Of a stretch of 64,000 nucleotides of DNA, positions 31,381 to 40,535 are shown piece by piece. The translations under genes were made by a program, and so were the position numbers. A model generated the notes under the pieces. The model did no database searches, had not been told where the DNA came from, and worked only from the letters and a program-made list of their open reading frames with translations. Where the stretch lies: positions 1,054,001-1,118,000 of the forward strand of contig NZ_JAHKSI010000001.1 in the NCBI RefSeq assembly GCF_019720915.1, written 5' to 3'. This stretch comes from Alkalihalobacillus sp. TS-13. Lineage in GTDB: Bacteria > Bacillota > Bacilli > Bacillales > Fictibacillaceae. Position 1 is the stretch's first letter. Each line of letters starts with the position of its first letter.

Positions 31381-31880
31381 AAGCGAAATTCGCGACACTC
31401 CTGCGGGAACAGCGAGCCAAGCGAGACCCCGCAGGGATTTAAGGATTTTCGACTATAATAATGAATGAACTTCGACTAAATACCACCACGTCCTATGGTG
31501 AACGTCGAAGTCAGTACATCCTGTACAAGTACGTCCGGTGGTGAACGTCGAAGCCACCATAAGGAAAGCTTCTAAGAATTCCCATCGCAGACACGAAAAT
31601 GATATCATTTTTTGTGTTGACATCCTGTGCAAGTGAGTGAGGAGGCTTGCGGAAGTAGGTCAAGACATAGAAGTGATGTCCAGCTCAGCGACCAGTCACT
31701 TGAATCACTTCAGACTTCCTGTGGCGGCAGCACATTGATTGACATCCTTATGAGTGAGCCCACGCAGAACCAAGTCTTTGTTTGGTTCGAGCCTCCTCGT
31801 CAGTCTTCCAGCGACCTACGTGACTAAGCAGGTCGCTTCCGCTTTTCGTTCGCCCGCGGAAAGGGAGTGAATTTCATAAA
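31381..31880 (+). repeat. GC-rich mosaic element, longest copy
   Basis: The element begins GCGAAATTCGCGACACTCC with TGCGGGAACAGC, then ACCCCGCAGG, and ends with CGCCCGCGGAAAGGGAGTGA. Inside are two copies of a CTTCGAC...GTCGAAG hairpin block carrying CCACCACGTCC and GGTGAACGTCGAAG, a CATCCTGTGCAAGTGAG block and a paired CAGCGACCAGTCACTTG stretch. A second long copy lies at 62.8 kb and shorter ones elsewhere. No protein is encoded. It fills the gap of about 680 bases between ypeP and the PfpI gene. Confidence 0.9.
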
Positions 31881-32009
31881 ACCAAACTTTTAATCCTAAC
31901 GTTTATATTATCACAGAAATCGGGAAAGGGTACTACCATACCCATCAGTGCATGGATTACGGCCTTCAAGAAAGGTTGATCATCGAATGTTGTAAAAAAG
32001 GAGGTTCAC

Positions 32010-32549
32010 ATGATGAGACTGTCGAATAAACGTATATTGGCTTTTGTAGAAGAAGACTTCGAAGACCTTGAACTGTGGTATCCGGTGATGAGGCTTCGGG
32101 AAGAAGGCGCGACGGTACACATCGTCGGAAAAGAAGAAAACAAAGCGTACAAAGGGAAATATGGTGTTCCGGCAGTTGCGGATTACAGCTATGATGACGT
32201 GAACTTTTATGAATACGATGGCGTTCTTGTCCCTGGCGGTTGGGCGCCTGATAAATTGCGGCGTGATGAAAAAGTTTTGGAAATCGTGCAGTTCATGGAA
32301 AACCAAAAGCGGGTGATCGGTCAGATCTGCCATGCTGGATGGGTCCTGATATCTGCAGGTATATTGAATAATAAAGTGGTGACAAGTACCCCTGGAATCA
32401 AGGATGATATGAAGAATGCAGGCGCTGAGTGGCTTGATGAATCCGTTACGGTGGATGGTCATCTAGTTTCAAGCCGACGGCCGCCTGATCTTCCAGATTA
32501 CTTGCGGGAACTGATATCAGTCTTAGAAAAAGGAAGCAGCCAAGACTAA
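32010..32549 (+). CDS. DJ-1/PfpI-family protein, YfkM-like stress protein
   Basis: 179 residues. Nucleophile elbow GQICHAGWVLISAG with the expected cysteine (about residue 105), preceded by the glutamate in VEEDFEDLELWYP and the glycine-rich VLVPGGWAPDKLR. The sequence resembles YfkM/general stress protein 18 and PfpI, hexameric proteins linked to protein or glyoxal repair. Unlike the DJ-1 protein at 2.3 kb, all key residues are kept. ATG follows AAGGAGG. A terminator overlaps the stop codon. Confidence 0.88.
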   Translation: MMRLSNKRILAFVEEDFEDLELWYPVMRLREEGATVHIVGKEENKAYKGKYGVPAVADYSYDDVNFYEYDGVLVPGGWAPDKLRRDEKVLEIVQFMENQKRVIGQICHAGWVLISAGILNNKVVTSTPGIKDDMKNAGAEWLDESVTVDGHLVSSRRPPDLPDYLRELISVLEKGSSQD

Positions 32550-32577
32550 CCACTCCATCGCGGGTGGTTTTCTTTTG
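32548..32577 (+). terminator. Rho-independent terminator
   Basis: AACCAC pairs with GTGGTT across TCCATCGCGG, followed by TTCTTTT. Confidence 0.75.
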
Positions 32578-32701
32578 GCATAGAAAGAGCAGTAGTATCA
32601 ATAAAATAAAACAAGAAACGGAATACTTATAGTTGAATATAGATTTTGATATCAGTGCAATCATCAAAAAAATTCATCATTAATATGCAGGAGTGAGACG
32701 A

Positions 32702-32896
32702 GTGGAACGAAGGGTTGTGACAGAGGAAATCGAATGGACATTGAACACATTCTGCCGGGATTGTTTTGTGCGTGATGCGTTCAAGAAAGATTATGGGAAA
32801 AACTATGCCCAGAGCTTTTGCAATCGTGACTGCAGTGTTGGGCAGCGGCTTCAGTCTCTTGGAGAATCCTTGATGTCGAAAAGTGTAGAAAAATAA
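32702..32896 (+). CDS. ypeQ: Small zinc-finger protein, YpeQ-like
   Basis: 64 residues with cysteines in TFCRDCFVRD and SFCNRDCSVGQRL, typical of the short zinc-finger proteins of Bacillus called YpeQ (DUF2602 type, by recall). Function unknown. GTG 32702 is chosen, because GCAGGAG lies nine bases upstream; the GTG at 32693 sits on that site. It lies near ypeP, consistent with the name. Confidence 0.7.
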   Translation: MERRVVTEEIEWTLNTFCRDCFVRDAFKKDYGKNYAQSFCNRDCSVGQRLQSLGESLMSKSVEK

Positions 32897-32984
32897 CGAA
32901 ATTCTGATAATTCTGGCTCCAGTTCCTCTTTTTTATGTTAATATAAAAATACCAATTTTAAAAAAGGGGTAGGGCTCAGGGTAT

Positions 32985-33296
32985 ATGCATATTGATTCAA
33001 CAGGTAATTATATCGAGTTTTTAAGCAGCAAAGGCATCCATTTGACCGAAAATCATATTGCATTCATTTATTTTGGGAAAAAGTACACGGATTCGGAAGA
33101 GGAAGTTGTCAATGTAGCGATTGAAACGACCTTAAAGGTCCAGGTCAAGTTTGAAGGCAGTTATTACATCGCTTTATTGGAGGCAATGAAACAAGCTGGG
33201 GTTGAAAATTATTTCGAGGCGAAACGATTTGTCCAAAAAAATCGGATCGTTCCTAAAACTTTACATAAAGAAAAGGAGCCACAAAACAGCATCTAA
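32985..33296 (+). CDS. Conserved Bacillus protein, possibly DUF6123
   Basis: 103 residues, soluble, with the stretch IAFIYFGKKYTDSEEEVVNV followed by AIETTLKVQ. This resembles what I recall of DUF6123, a conserved Bacillus family without known function. ATG 32985 has GGGGTAGGG upstream. A copy of the GTAACTAAGG element follows. Confidence 0.6.
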   Translation: MHIDSTGNYIEFLSSKGIHLTENHIAFIYFGKKYTDSEEEVVNVAIETTLKVQVKFEGSYYIALLEAMKQAGVENYFEAKRFVQKNRIVPKTLHKEKEPQNSI

Positions 33297-33317
33297 CCGA
33301 ATGCTGTTTTTTCCATG

Positions 33318-33412
33318 CATTTGAAGAAAGTATAAAATACTTTTTTCAATATAGGTGAAACTATGGCTCAGCTAGCGCTTAAGGATTGGCTGGGCTAAGT
33401 TATCTTTAAGGA
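33318..33412 (+). repeat. GTAACTAAGGCTC element, copy 3
   Basis: Begins TTGAAGAAAGTATAAAATAC, then TTTTTTCAATATAGGTGAAA and CTATGGCTCAGC, ending GGGCTAAGTTATCTTTAAGG. It is the best match to copy 2. It ends ten bases before the ypgQ start, so it may reach its ribosome binding site. Confidence 0.8.
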
Positions 33413-33423
33413 GAGAATGTATA

Positions 33424-34068
33424 ATGGAACAAGTTCGAGTGAATATCGAGAAATTGGTAAAAGAAAAATTGAAGGATGATTATACAGGCCATGACTGGGG
33501 CCATATCGAAAGAGTCCGATCGTTAGTTTTGCATATCGGAAAAAATGAAGGTGCTGACTTGATGATCTGTGAACTTGCTGTTCTGTTACATGATCTGATT
33601 GACGACAAGCTTGTGGAAGATGAAGACAGGACATTACAGGAAGTAACTCGTGTTTTAAATGATGAAGGTTTACAAGAAGCGTTTATCAAGCACATCGTGG
33701 AAATCATTACAACGATGTCGTTTAGCAAGAGTTCGGAAAAGGGAATGCGAACACTAGAGGGTAAAGTTGTCCAAGATGCGGATCGGCTGGATGCCCTCGG
33801 TGCAATCGGGATAGCCCGGACGTTCATGTTTGCAGGAGCGAAAGGTGAAGCGATGTATAAGTCCGACCTTCTACCAAGAACAGAACCGATGACTAAGGAA
33901 GAATACAGACACGGGGAAAGCACAGCAATCAATCATTTTTATGAAAAATTGTTCAAATTGAAAAGCTTGATGAACACGAAAACAGGAGAAAAACTCGCTG
34001 AGGAACGTCATCGCTATATGGAAGGCTTTATAGATCAGTTCTTAGCGGAGTGGGAAGGGGTTAAGTGA
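33424..34068 (+). CDS. ypgQ: HD-domain phosphohydrolase, YpgQ type
   Basis: 214 residues. HD metal site residues: HDWGHIERV (about 22), VLLHDLIDD (about 55) and QDADRLDALGAIG (about 118). The YpgQ/YedJ family hydrolyses nucleotides, and YpgQ of B. subtilis is reported as a pyrophosphohydrolase. ATG 33424 after AAGGAGAG. A terminator follows before the convergent ferredoxin gene. Confidence 0.85.
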   Translation: MEQVRVNIEKLVKEKLKDDYTGHDWGHIERVRSLVLHIGKNEGADLMICELAVLLHDLIDDKLVEDEDRTLQEVTRVLNDEGLQEAFIKHIVEIITTMSFSKSSEKGMRTLEGKVVQDADRLDALGAIGIARTFMFAGAKGEAMYKSDLLPRTEPMTKEEYRHGESTAINHFYEKLFKLKSLMNTKTGEKLAEERHRYMEGFIDQFLAEWEGVK

Positions 34069-34101
34069 TCGCAAGGTCATAAAAGCGACAAAACCAATTA
34101 A

Positions 34102-34129
34102 AAAGGACTTCAAAATCTGAAGTCCTTTC
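34102..34129. terminator. Bidirectional terminator
   Basis: AAAGGACTTCA and TGAAGTCCTTT pair around AAATC, with A-rich and T-rich flanks, between convergent genes. Confidence 0.9.
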
Positions 34130-34140
34130 ACAACATTTCA

Positions 34141-34461
34141 TCATTCAGCCGGTCTTGGTCCAGCGTCCATTTCGGAGTTTTCTTCTGTCATCACCGGGCG
34201 CACTGTTGCGTCATCGTTCACACGTACCTGGCAGGATAAACGGAATCCTTCCTGCAGTCCTTTACGGCTAAAGGCTTCTTTTTCAATGTCGGTCAATTCA
34301 CCGAAATCGCCGGCTTCCACTTCCACTCGGCAAGTGGTACATTTCGCTTTACCGCCGCAACGGTGGAGGATGTTAATTCCATTGTCCTCAAGTGCTAATA
34401 CGAGTTTTTTACCTTCTTCAACTTCAAATGTTCCATGGTCTGGCACTGTAATCTTTGGCAT
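34141..34461 (-). CDS. 2Fe-2S ferredoxin
   Basis: 106 residues of the plant/adrenodoxin-type ferredoxin fold. The cluster ligands are visible in RCGGKAKCTTCRV and RLSCQVRV (four cysteines). It would carry electrons in the cytoplasm; the partner enzyme is not identifiable from the neighbours. ATG 34461 has AGGAGG upstream on the minus strand. The C-terminal tail is acidic and proline rich. Confidence 0.9.
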   Translation of the reverse strand: MPKITVPDHGTFEVEEGKKLVLALEDNGINILHRCGGKAKCTTCRVEVEAGDFGELTDIEKEAFSRKGLQEGFRLSCQVRVNDDATVRPVMTEENSEMDAGPRPAE

Positions 34462-34537
34462 GATCTTCCTCCTTAGAGATGAATTACCTAGAATTATACT
34501 AAACAGGAATCGATTATGAAAGGAGGGATTCTAGCTT

Positions 34538-34957
34538 ATGAAGAAAACCCTTGACCATATTGGGATTGCTGTCCGAGATATAGAAGAAGCACTCAATCTT
34601 TATATAAACATACTCGGAGGCGAGGTGGAGCATCGTTATACAAGTGAAGCCACTGGGGTGGAGGTTCATGTTGCGGCTGTCAGAGTTGATGGAGAACTTA
34701 TCGAGCTGCTTCAGCCCACTTCGAACACGTCTCCGGTCGCTCGTTTTATAAGGCAAAAAGGAAAAGGTGTCCACCATGTAGCTTATCGTGTTGATGATCT
34801 TGACAAGGCAATTGAAGAAGCTGAACAGCAGGGAATCCTCTTTCTCAAAGATACATACCGAACGAACCAATTGGGCCGTCGGTTGATTTATCTGAATCCG
34901 ATTTCCACCGAGGGGACAATCGTGGAATTTTGTGATTATCCGGATCAATCATTCTGA
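34538..34957 (+). CDS. mce: VOC-family protein, methylmalonyl-CoA epimerase-like
   Basis: 139 residues with two beta-alpha-beta-beta-beta repeats. Metal ligands are in LDHIGIAV (His), ELIELLQP (Glu), VHHVAYRV (His) and GTIVEF (Glu). The sequence and length fit methylmalonyl-CoA epimerase, which racemises (2S)/(2R)-methylmalonyl-CoA. The mutase genes are not in the window, so glyoxalase-like function is possible. Start ATG after AAAGGAGGG. Confidence 0.78.
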   Translation: MKKTLDHIGIAVRDIEEALNLYINILGGEVEHRYTSEATGVEVHVAAVRVDGELIELLQPTSNTSPVARFIRQKGKGVHHVAYRVDDLDKAIEEAEQQGILFLKDTYRTNQLGRRLIYLNPISTEGTIVEFCDYPDQSF

Positions 34958-35005
34958 TATAATGGGAAAGAATAATGACAAAGATCAAAAAGGAAGTTGT
35001 TAATA

Positions 35006-35869
35006 ATGAATTCATTAGAAGCTGGAAATATCGTCAATCTGATCGTCGACCGTAAAACGGAATTAGGGTTTGTGCTGACGAATGCGAAAAGGGAAGAGGT
35101 CTTTTTGCATCGATCTGAAACGGAAAATGATTTGGAAAATGATGAACGGGTAAAGGTCTTCCTATACCACGATCACAAAGGACGACTTGCAGCAACGACA
35201 ACGATGCCATTCATAGATATGAACAGTATTGCATGGCTGGAAGTTGTCGGTGTCAAGCATAGTTTAGGTATTTTCATGAATATCGGCATCAAAAAGGATG
35301 TCTTGCTTTCAAAGGATGACTTGCCGACAGAGCGATCCTTATGGCCACAAGAAGGAGACAAATTATATTGCGGACTGCGTACAGATAAAAAAGGACGATT
35401 ATTCGCAGACCTGGCAACGAATGAAGAAATCGAAACACGATCACAAACAGCGCCGGATACACTTCGCAACCAATACTTGACGGGTCATGTCTATCGTTTC
35501 AATGAACAAGGGGCGATGATTTTTACGGATGACCGCTACATAGCCTTCCTCCATCAGGATGAAGCGGATACGAAGCTTCGTCTCGGCCAGCGTCTACAAG
35601 TACGGGTAACTTTCGTTCGTGAAGACGGCAGGCTGAACGGGTCCCTTAAAGCGCCGAAGGAAATTGCTTATGAAGAAGATTCCCAGCGCTTGATCGATTA
35701 TTTGGAGGAGAACGGTGGATTCATGCCGTTTCATGACAAATCAGCTCCAGAGGACATCAAACAGGCATTCGGACTGTCGAAAGCAGCTTTCAAAAGGGCA
35801 ATGGGTAAGCTGCTGAAAGATGGAAAAGTGAAGCAATCAACCGAAGGGACAGAACTTATACAAAAATAG
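35006..35869 (+). CDS. cvfB: CvfB/YitL-like S1 RNA-binding protein
   Basis: 287 residues. S1-like beta-barrel segments at about 5-60, 62-130 and 150-215 and a C-terminal winged-helix segment (FGLSKAAFKRAMGKLLKDGK) as in CvfB of Staphylococcus and YitL of Bacillus. CvfB affects virulence-factor expression in S. aureus, probably through RNA. ATG 35006 after AAGGAAG; a TTG at 34997 is less likely. A promoter or leader of fhs follows in 140 bases. Confidence 0.83.
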   Translation: MNSLEAGNIVNLIVDRKTELGFVLTNAKREEVFLHRSETENDLENDERVKVFLYHDHKGRLAATTTMPFIDMNSIAWLEVVGVKHSLGIFMNIGIKKDVLLSKDDLPTERSLWPQEGDKLYCGLRTDKKGRLFADLATNEEIETRSQTAPDTLRNQYLTGHVYRFNEQGAMIFTDDRYIAFLHQDEADTKLRLGQRLQVRVTFVREDGRLNGSLKAPKEIAYEEDSQRLIDYLEENGGFMPFHDKSAPEDIKQAFGLSKAAFKRAMGKLLKDGKVKQSTEGTELIQK

Positions 35870-36009
35870 TAAAAAATACCTTCATTTTGCATGAAAGTGC
35901 TTTCATTTTTCAAAGAGTATTGTTATCGTAATAAATGGGCGGCGTAATTGAAGGTACGTTGCGAACAAATAAAAAGTCAAGTGTACTTAGATGATGGAGG
36001 GATTGGCAC

Positions 36010-37698
36010 GTGGTCGAAAACACGAAAGTGAAAACTGACATTGAAATTGCCCAAGAGGCAAAGCTTTTACCTATAAAAGAAATTGCTGAACAATTGAACC
36101 TATCAGAAGAAGAATGGGAACCCTACGGACATTACAAAGCGAAAATTTCTTTGGATGTAATGGATCGCTTAAAGGATACAGCCGAAGGGAAGATCGTCCT
36201 TGTTACATCAATCAATCCAACGCCAGCAGGTGAAGGGAAATCGACGGTTACAGTCGGACTTGGACAGGCGCTCAATAAAATCGGCAAAAAAGCGTTGATT
36301 GCATTACGCGAACCATCTTTAGGGCCGAGCATGGGGATCAAAGGCGGAGCAGCTGGCGGCGGGTATTCACAAGTAATGCCGATGGAAGAGATCAATCTTC
36401 ATTTCACTGGTGATTTGCACGCAATCACCACCGCAAATAATGCATTATCCGCATTGATCGATAATCATATCCACCAGGGAAATGAGTTGAATATCGATAC
36501 ACGGAGAATCGTTTGGAAGCGTGTCGTTGATATGAACGACCGTTCACTTCGTAATGTTGTCGTTGGTCTTGGCGGTCCAGTTCAAGGTGTTCCACGGGAA
36601 GATGGCTTCGATATCACGGTCGCTTCTGAAATCATGGCGATTTTCTGTCTGTCTCAGAACATTAAAGATTTGAAGCAAAGGCTTTCTAAAATGGTTGTGG
36701 CGTATGATACGAACAAACAGCCTGTCACCGTCAAAGATCTCGGGGTTGAAGGTGCGCTTGCGCTTCTTTTAAAAGATGCGATTAAGCCGAACCTTGTACA
36801 GACTTTGGAAAATACGCCTGCTTTGATCCATGGTGGACCTTTTGCGAACATCGCGCACGGTTGTAACAGTGTCATCGCTACAAAAATGGCATCAAAACTA
36901 GGTGACTATGTTGTGACAGAGTCTGGATTCGGTGCCGATCTTGGAGCCGAGAAATTCCTTGATATCAAAGCGCGGTATGGAGAAATCGATCCGAATCTCG
37001 TCGTTGTTGTAGCTACTGTCCGTGCCTTGAAGATGCATGGTGGAGTTCCGAAAGATCAATTAGGGGAAGAAAACCTTGATGCCCTTGCAAAGGGAATGGT
37101 GAACTTAGAGAAACATCTCGAAACGGTCAAAGCGTTCGGTTTACCGTTCGTTGTGGCGCTTAACCATTTTGTGAAAGATACGGATCGTGAAGTCGAATAC
37201 GTCAAAGAATGGTGTGCGAAAAACGGTGTAGAGGTAGCAGTAGCTAAAGTATGGGCTGACGGCGGCCAGGGTGGAGAAGAACTTGCCCAAAAAGTCGTCG
37301 ATATGATCGATTCTTCAGAAAATCATTACAAGCCGCTTTACACACTAGAACTGCCGATTGAGGAAAAAATCGAAACGATCGCACGTATTGTATATGGAGC
37401 GGATGGTGTAGATTTTTCACCAAAAGCGAAGAAACAGCTGAAAGAGTTCGCTGACAATGGTTGGGATAACCTTCCTGTATGCATGGCGAAGACCCAGTAT
37501 TCATTGTCTGATGATCCAACTCTGCTTGGACGTCCCAAAGGATTCAGAATTCAGATCCGGGAATTACGCGCTTCGATCGGTGCAGGATTTGTCGTTGCAT
37601 TAACTGGAAACGTGATGACAATGCCAGGTTTACCAAAGAAACCTGCTGCTCTTAACATGGATGTTAATGAGGATGGGCAAGCTGTCGGACTTTTCTAG
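36010..37698 (+). CDS. fhs: Formate-tetrahydrofolate ligase
   Basis: 562 residues. ATP-binding loop [18 protein letters not shown] near 70 and the family signatures [35 protein letters not shown] and a C-terminal [15 protein letters not shown]. It forms 10-formyl-tetrahydrofolate from formate, THF and ATP in one-carbon metabolism. Length matches the family. GTG 36010 lies six bases after GGAGGG. It is monocistronic and ends with a terminator. Confidence 0.96.
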   Translation: MVENTKVKTDIEIAQEAKLLPIKEIAEQLNLSEEEWEPYGHYKAKISLDVMDRLKDTAEGKIVLVTSINPTPAGEGKSTVTVGLGQALNKIGKKALIALREPSLGPSMGIKGGAAGGGYSQVMPMEEINLHFTGDLHAITTANNALSALIDNHIHQGNELNIDTRRIVWKRVVDMNDRSLRNVVVGLGGPVQGVPREDGFDITVASEIMAIFCLSQNIKDLKQRLSKMVVAYDTNKQPVTVKDLGVEGALALLLKDAIKPNLVQTLENTPALIHGGPFANIAHGCNSVIATKMASKLGDYVVTESGFGADLGAEKFLDIKARYGEIDPNLVVVVATVRALKMHGGVPKDQLGEENLDALAKGMVNLEKHLETVKAFGLPFVVALNHFVKDTDREVEYVKEWCAKNGVEVAVAKVWADGGQGGEELAQKVVDMIDSSENHYKPLYTLELPIEEKIETIARIVYGADGVDFSPKAKKQLKEFADNGWDNLPVCMAKTQYSLSDDPTLLGRPKGFRIQIRELRASIGAGFVVALTGNVMTMPGLPKKPAALNMDVNEDGQAVGLF

Positions 37699-37742
37699 AT
37701 AGGCGAATGATAAACGAGATATGATAAATTGCAAAATTACGA

Positions 37743-37769
37743 AAAAGCACTCAATTCTGGGTGCTTTTA
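37743..37769 (+). terminator. Rho-independent terminator
   Basis: AAAAGCAC pairs with GTGCTTTT around TCAATTCTGG. It ends fhs. Confidence 0.8.
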
Positions 37770-37810
37770 TCCGTTATAATGGAAGTAGAATGTGATAGGG
37801 GGAATGTATC

Positions 37811-38380
37811 GTGAAGGCTTTGGTTGTCATTGATTATACGAATGATTTTGTCGCAGATGATGGCCGTTTGACGTGTGGAGAAGCTGGTCAATCGATAGAA
37901 AGGCGAATCACCGAATTGACCCAGTCTTTTGTCGAAGCTGGTGAATATGTCATCTTTGCTGTGGATGTCCATGAAGAAAAAGACCCGCATCATCCTGAGA
38001 GTACATTGTTTCCAGCCCATAATATACGCGGAACATCGGGTCGTTTCCAGTATGGTGAGCTTGGTGAATACTACGAAAAGGTTAAGGACCGCGTCTATTG
38101 GATGGATAAGACCAGATACAGTGCGTTTGCTGGGACCGACCTGGAGTTGAAACTACGAGAGCGTGGGATTCAGGAAATCCACCTCGTTGGTGTTTGTACG
38201 GACATCTGTGTATTGCATACAGCTGTTGACGCTTATAACAAAGGATTCAAAATCGTTGTCCATGAGGACGCGGTGCAAACATTCAATCCGTCAGGTCACG
38301 AGTGGGCACTCGATCATTTTAAAAATACCCTTGGTGCTAATGTAGTGAAGGCAGCAGAAGGTTCGAATGTCACGAAATAA
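37811..38380 (+). CDS. pncA: Nicotinamidase/isochorismatase-family hydrolase
   Basis: 189 residues. Catalytic triad: aspartate in VVIDYTNDF (residue 8), lysine in WMDKTRYSAF and cysteine in GVCTDICVLHTA. Metal ligands are expected in AVDVHEEKDPHH. This combination, with length 180-190, matches B. subtilis nicotinamidase (YueJ), which turns nicotinamide into nicotinate for NAD recycling. GTG 37811 after AGGGGG. The stop overlaps the next gene by 14 bases. Confidence 0.87.
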   Translation: MKALVVIDYTNDFVADDGRLTCGEAGQSIERRITELTQSFVEAGEYVIFAVDVHEEKDPHHPESTLFPAHNIRGTSGRFQYGELGEYYEKVKDRVYWMDKTRYSAFAGTDLELKLRERGIQEIHLVGVCTDICVLHTAVDAYNKGFKIVVHEDAVQTFNPSGHEWALDHFKNTLGANVVKAAEGSNVTK

Positions 38381-38681
38381 TTTTGCTGTCGTAAAAGAAA
38401 AGCTGGATATTGCACTTGAAGACTGGGAAGAAATGCAGAAAACGACTGGTGATGAAGGGGCTGAGTGGGCTGAACGATTTGAACGTCATTTTTACGAAAT
38501 GATCGAAGCAGTGAAATACTGGTACCACTCCCTTGAAACGAAACCTGCAAATTACGAAAAATTTGAATCCATGGCTGAAATGGAAGAAATTCAAGAACAG
38601 CTTCCAGGTCCTCTCCAACTGAATTTCATTACCGAATTAGAAGATATCTATGACGGACTTGAGAAGAAATCATCTGATTGA
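38367..38681 (+). CDS. Small acidic protein of unknown function
   Basis: 104 residues, helical and acidic (DWEEMQKTTGDEGAEWAERF), no membrane segment. It starts inside the end of pncA and is followed by a terminator, so it belongs to that operon. I do not recognise a family. Confidence 0.65.
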   Translation: MSRNNFAVVKEKLDIALEDWEEMQKTTGDEGAEWAERFERHFYEMIEAVKYWYHSLETKPANYEKFESMAEMEEIQEQLPGPLQLNFITELEDIYDGLEKKSSD

Positions 38682-38691
38682 TCATCAATAA

Positions 38692-38720
38692 GGCTGTACC
38701 ATTAGCGGTGCAGTCTTTTT
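38692..38720 (+). terminator. Rho-independent terminator
   Basis: GGCTGTACC pairs with GGTGCAGTC (G-U pairs included) around ATTAGC, followed by TTTTT. Confidence 0.7.
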
Positions 38721-38754
38721 CTAAATCTTAATAAATTCTCAAAAATGTAGCTAT

Positions 38755-39252
38755 CTACTTCAGTTCAGCCCAGCCATAAGCAATTTCCGTATGAAACTGC
38801 CCTTCGATTTGCAATTGATCCCGTCCTGCTTCTTTTCCACCCATTTTTTCATAGAAATACTTCGATTCGTTTTCTTCCAACACCCAGATCAGCATCGAAT
38901 CCCAACCGCGCGATTTGAATTCAGCTATCGTTTTATTGATAAGCTCTTTCCCGATCCCTTTACGCTAATAATCTTTTAATATGTAAATGGCATAAATCTC
39001 AGCTTCAAAAGGGAAATGATCACTTCTGCTTTTTCCAGCGCTAACAAACCCGACCACTTGTCCAGCTTCAACAGCCACGAGTAAAATCGAATCATCTTGT
39101 TCTAAATTTCGCGTCCATTGTGATATTTTCTGTTCAGATGTTAATGAATCTAGGAATGTATCCGAGACAATCCCCCGATAAGTCGTTTTCCAACTTGCAA
39201 CATGTACTTCGGCGATCTGGCCGATGTCTTCCCTTTTGGCTCTCCGTATCAA
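38755..39252 (-). pseudogene. GNAT acetyltransferase interrupted by one amber codon
   Basis: Read from ATG 39252, the frame is a complete GNAT protein of about 165 codons (MIRRAKREDIGQIAEVHVAS...). A TAG at 38965-38967 stops it after 95 residues, in the acetyl-CoA loop: YILKDY, stop, RKGIGKELINK. The codon before RKGIG is normally glutamine, so a single CAG to TAG change explains it. After the stop, the frame continues with good family sequence (WDSMLIWVLEENESKYFYEK) to a normal end at 38755. Either the gene is recently inactivated or there is a base-call error. Confidence 0.85.
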
Positions 39253-39356
39253 TACCCATCACCCTTTCTATAAAAATGTGTACCAAAATATAGGGAAATG
39301 AATAACATATACCATCATGATAATCGCCCATGCCCGAATTGAAAAGAGGGAAAAGG

Positions 39357-39962
39357 ATGTTTGATCCGATCAAGCCGGTGAAAATAATCACCATTAAAAA
39401 TGAAAAAGGTTCTACCAAAGTGAGTTACCCGAAAATTGTCGGGATGAAGAATATGAAAGTAGAAGGTCAGATCAATAAAGCCATACGTAAAGTCGTGAAT
39501 CAATTGAAAGAAGAAGCGGAAGAACCCGATACAAGTGTCACCATTACGTATTCAATCAAAGCGAACCGTAACGGTGTTTTAAGCTTGATCATCCTATTAG
39601 ACTTTTACAAGGAACACGCAGCCCATCCAATGCAAGTACGGAGAGCCTTGACATTTTCCACTTTGTCAGGTCATAATTTCACATTTTCGGAACTATTCAA
39701 TCCGAACAGCTACTATAAGACGAGATTAACTCGTTATGTCAGTGATTATATTAAAGCTGAACATATCCCGATTTTCGATCAGCCGCCAAAAGTGTCAGAT
39801 AAACAAGAATACTATTTGACCGATGAGGCACTGGTATTGTTTTACCAGTTATATGAGTATACACCTTATGCTTACGGATTCCTCGAAATTCCAGTTCCAT
39901 TCGAAATCGTGATGCCGATGCTTTCGCGACACAGTCCGATCCGTCAGTTGACATCCAGATAA
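39357..39962 (+). CDS. DUF3298/RsiV-like domain protein
   Basis: 201 residues, no signal peptide. The segment YPKIVGMKNMKVEGQINKAI and later FSELFNPNSYYKTRLTRYV with YLTDEALVLFYQLYEYTPYA match the DUF4163/DUF3298 fold found in the outer part of RsiV and other proteins. Without a membrane anchor it would be cytoplasmic; function is unknown. ATG 39357 after AGAGGGAAAAGG. The stop is followed by a long hairpin-rich gap. Confidence 0.7.
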   Translation: MFDPIKPVKIITIKNEKGSTKVSYPKIVGMKNMKVEGQINKAIRKVVNQLKEEAEEPDTSVTITYSIKANRNGVLSLIILLDFYKEHAAHPMQVRRALTFSTLSGHNFTFSELFNPNSYYKTRLTRYVSDYIKAEHIPIFDQPPKVSDKQEYYLTDEALVLFYQLYEYTPYAYGFLEIPVPFEIVMPMLSRHSPIRQLTSR

Positions 39963-39977
39963 AATCAGCTCAAGACT

Positions 39978-40058
39978 CATCATAGCTCAGTGATACTCAC
40001 ATACTATGTAACAGGTATGCTGAAGGACTAGAAAAGCGTGATGGGTTTTTGTTTTGGC
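39978..40058 (+). terminator. Long imperfect hairpin ending in a T tract
   Basis: ACTCATCA at about 39978 pairs with TGATGGGT near 40045, followed by TTTTGTTTT. An inner CATAC/GTATG stem lies between. It may be a terminator or a small structured RNA. Confidence 0.4.
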
Positions 40059-40084
40059 TACATTAACGATCTTATTAGCAATTA

Positions 40085-40140
40085 CATTATGCGAAAACGT
40101 GACACTCCATCAGGAAAGCAGGGGCAGGAAGGCTAAACAG
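40085..40140 (+). repeat. Degenerate 5' part of the GC-rich element
   Basis: GCGAAAACGTGACACTCCAT and AGGAAAGCAG correspond to the 5' end of the dispersed element. Its 3' end (ACCCGCGGAAAGGGAGTGAA) occurs at about 40373-40393. Between the two lies the 51-bp array, apparently inserted into or captured by the element. Confidence 0.6.
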
Positions 40141-40155
40141 CGAGGTAAGTTGCAA

Positions 40156-40350
40156 GTTAACGGACATGAGAGCCGTTATTTGTGAAATATAGAGGGTTTT
40201 CAGAGATTTAACGGACATGAGAGACGCTATTTGACTATAAAACGATTGATTTCTATGAGTTTGCATTGAATAAGGTCCGTGATGTCCGTTAACTTAATTA
40301 AACGTGGCATTTACAGCAAAATAAGGTCTCCTATGTCCGTTAACCTTTAA
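40156..40350. repeat. 51-bp hairpin-unit array, locus 2 (two forward, two reverse units)
   Basis: Forward units TTAACGGACATGAGAG with CCGTTATTTG begin near 40157 and 40208. Reverse units ending GTCCGTTAA lie near 40270 and 40321. Unit spacing on each strand is 51 bp, as at 5.7 kb. The arrangement, spacing and sequence are the same at both loci, 34.5 kb apart. Confidence 0.88.
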
Positions 40351-40535
40351 AAGTTTGGAATCCCAATCTTTACCCGCGGAAAGGGAGTGAATTTCGCAGA
40401 AACTTTATTTTTATGAATTTCACGCAGGCTATTAACAAGGGAAAGAATGACGCAATTTATACATTTCAAGAAATATGGTAAAATAGACGTTATGGACAAA
40501 ATTTGAGGAAACTGGATTCCAATGGGAGTTAGGCG

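Noticed and set aside
31627-31827. 66-codon open frame in the large repeat element
   Set aside because: It consists of mosaic repeat blocks, has no ribosome binding site and no protein-like composition; the equivalent region at 62.8 kb does not keep the frame.
38965-38967. TAG as a pyrrolysine codon in the GNAT gene
   Set aside because: Pyrrolysine is not expected in Bacillaceae or in GNAT enzymes; a glutamine codon mutated to TAG is the simpler explanation.
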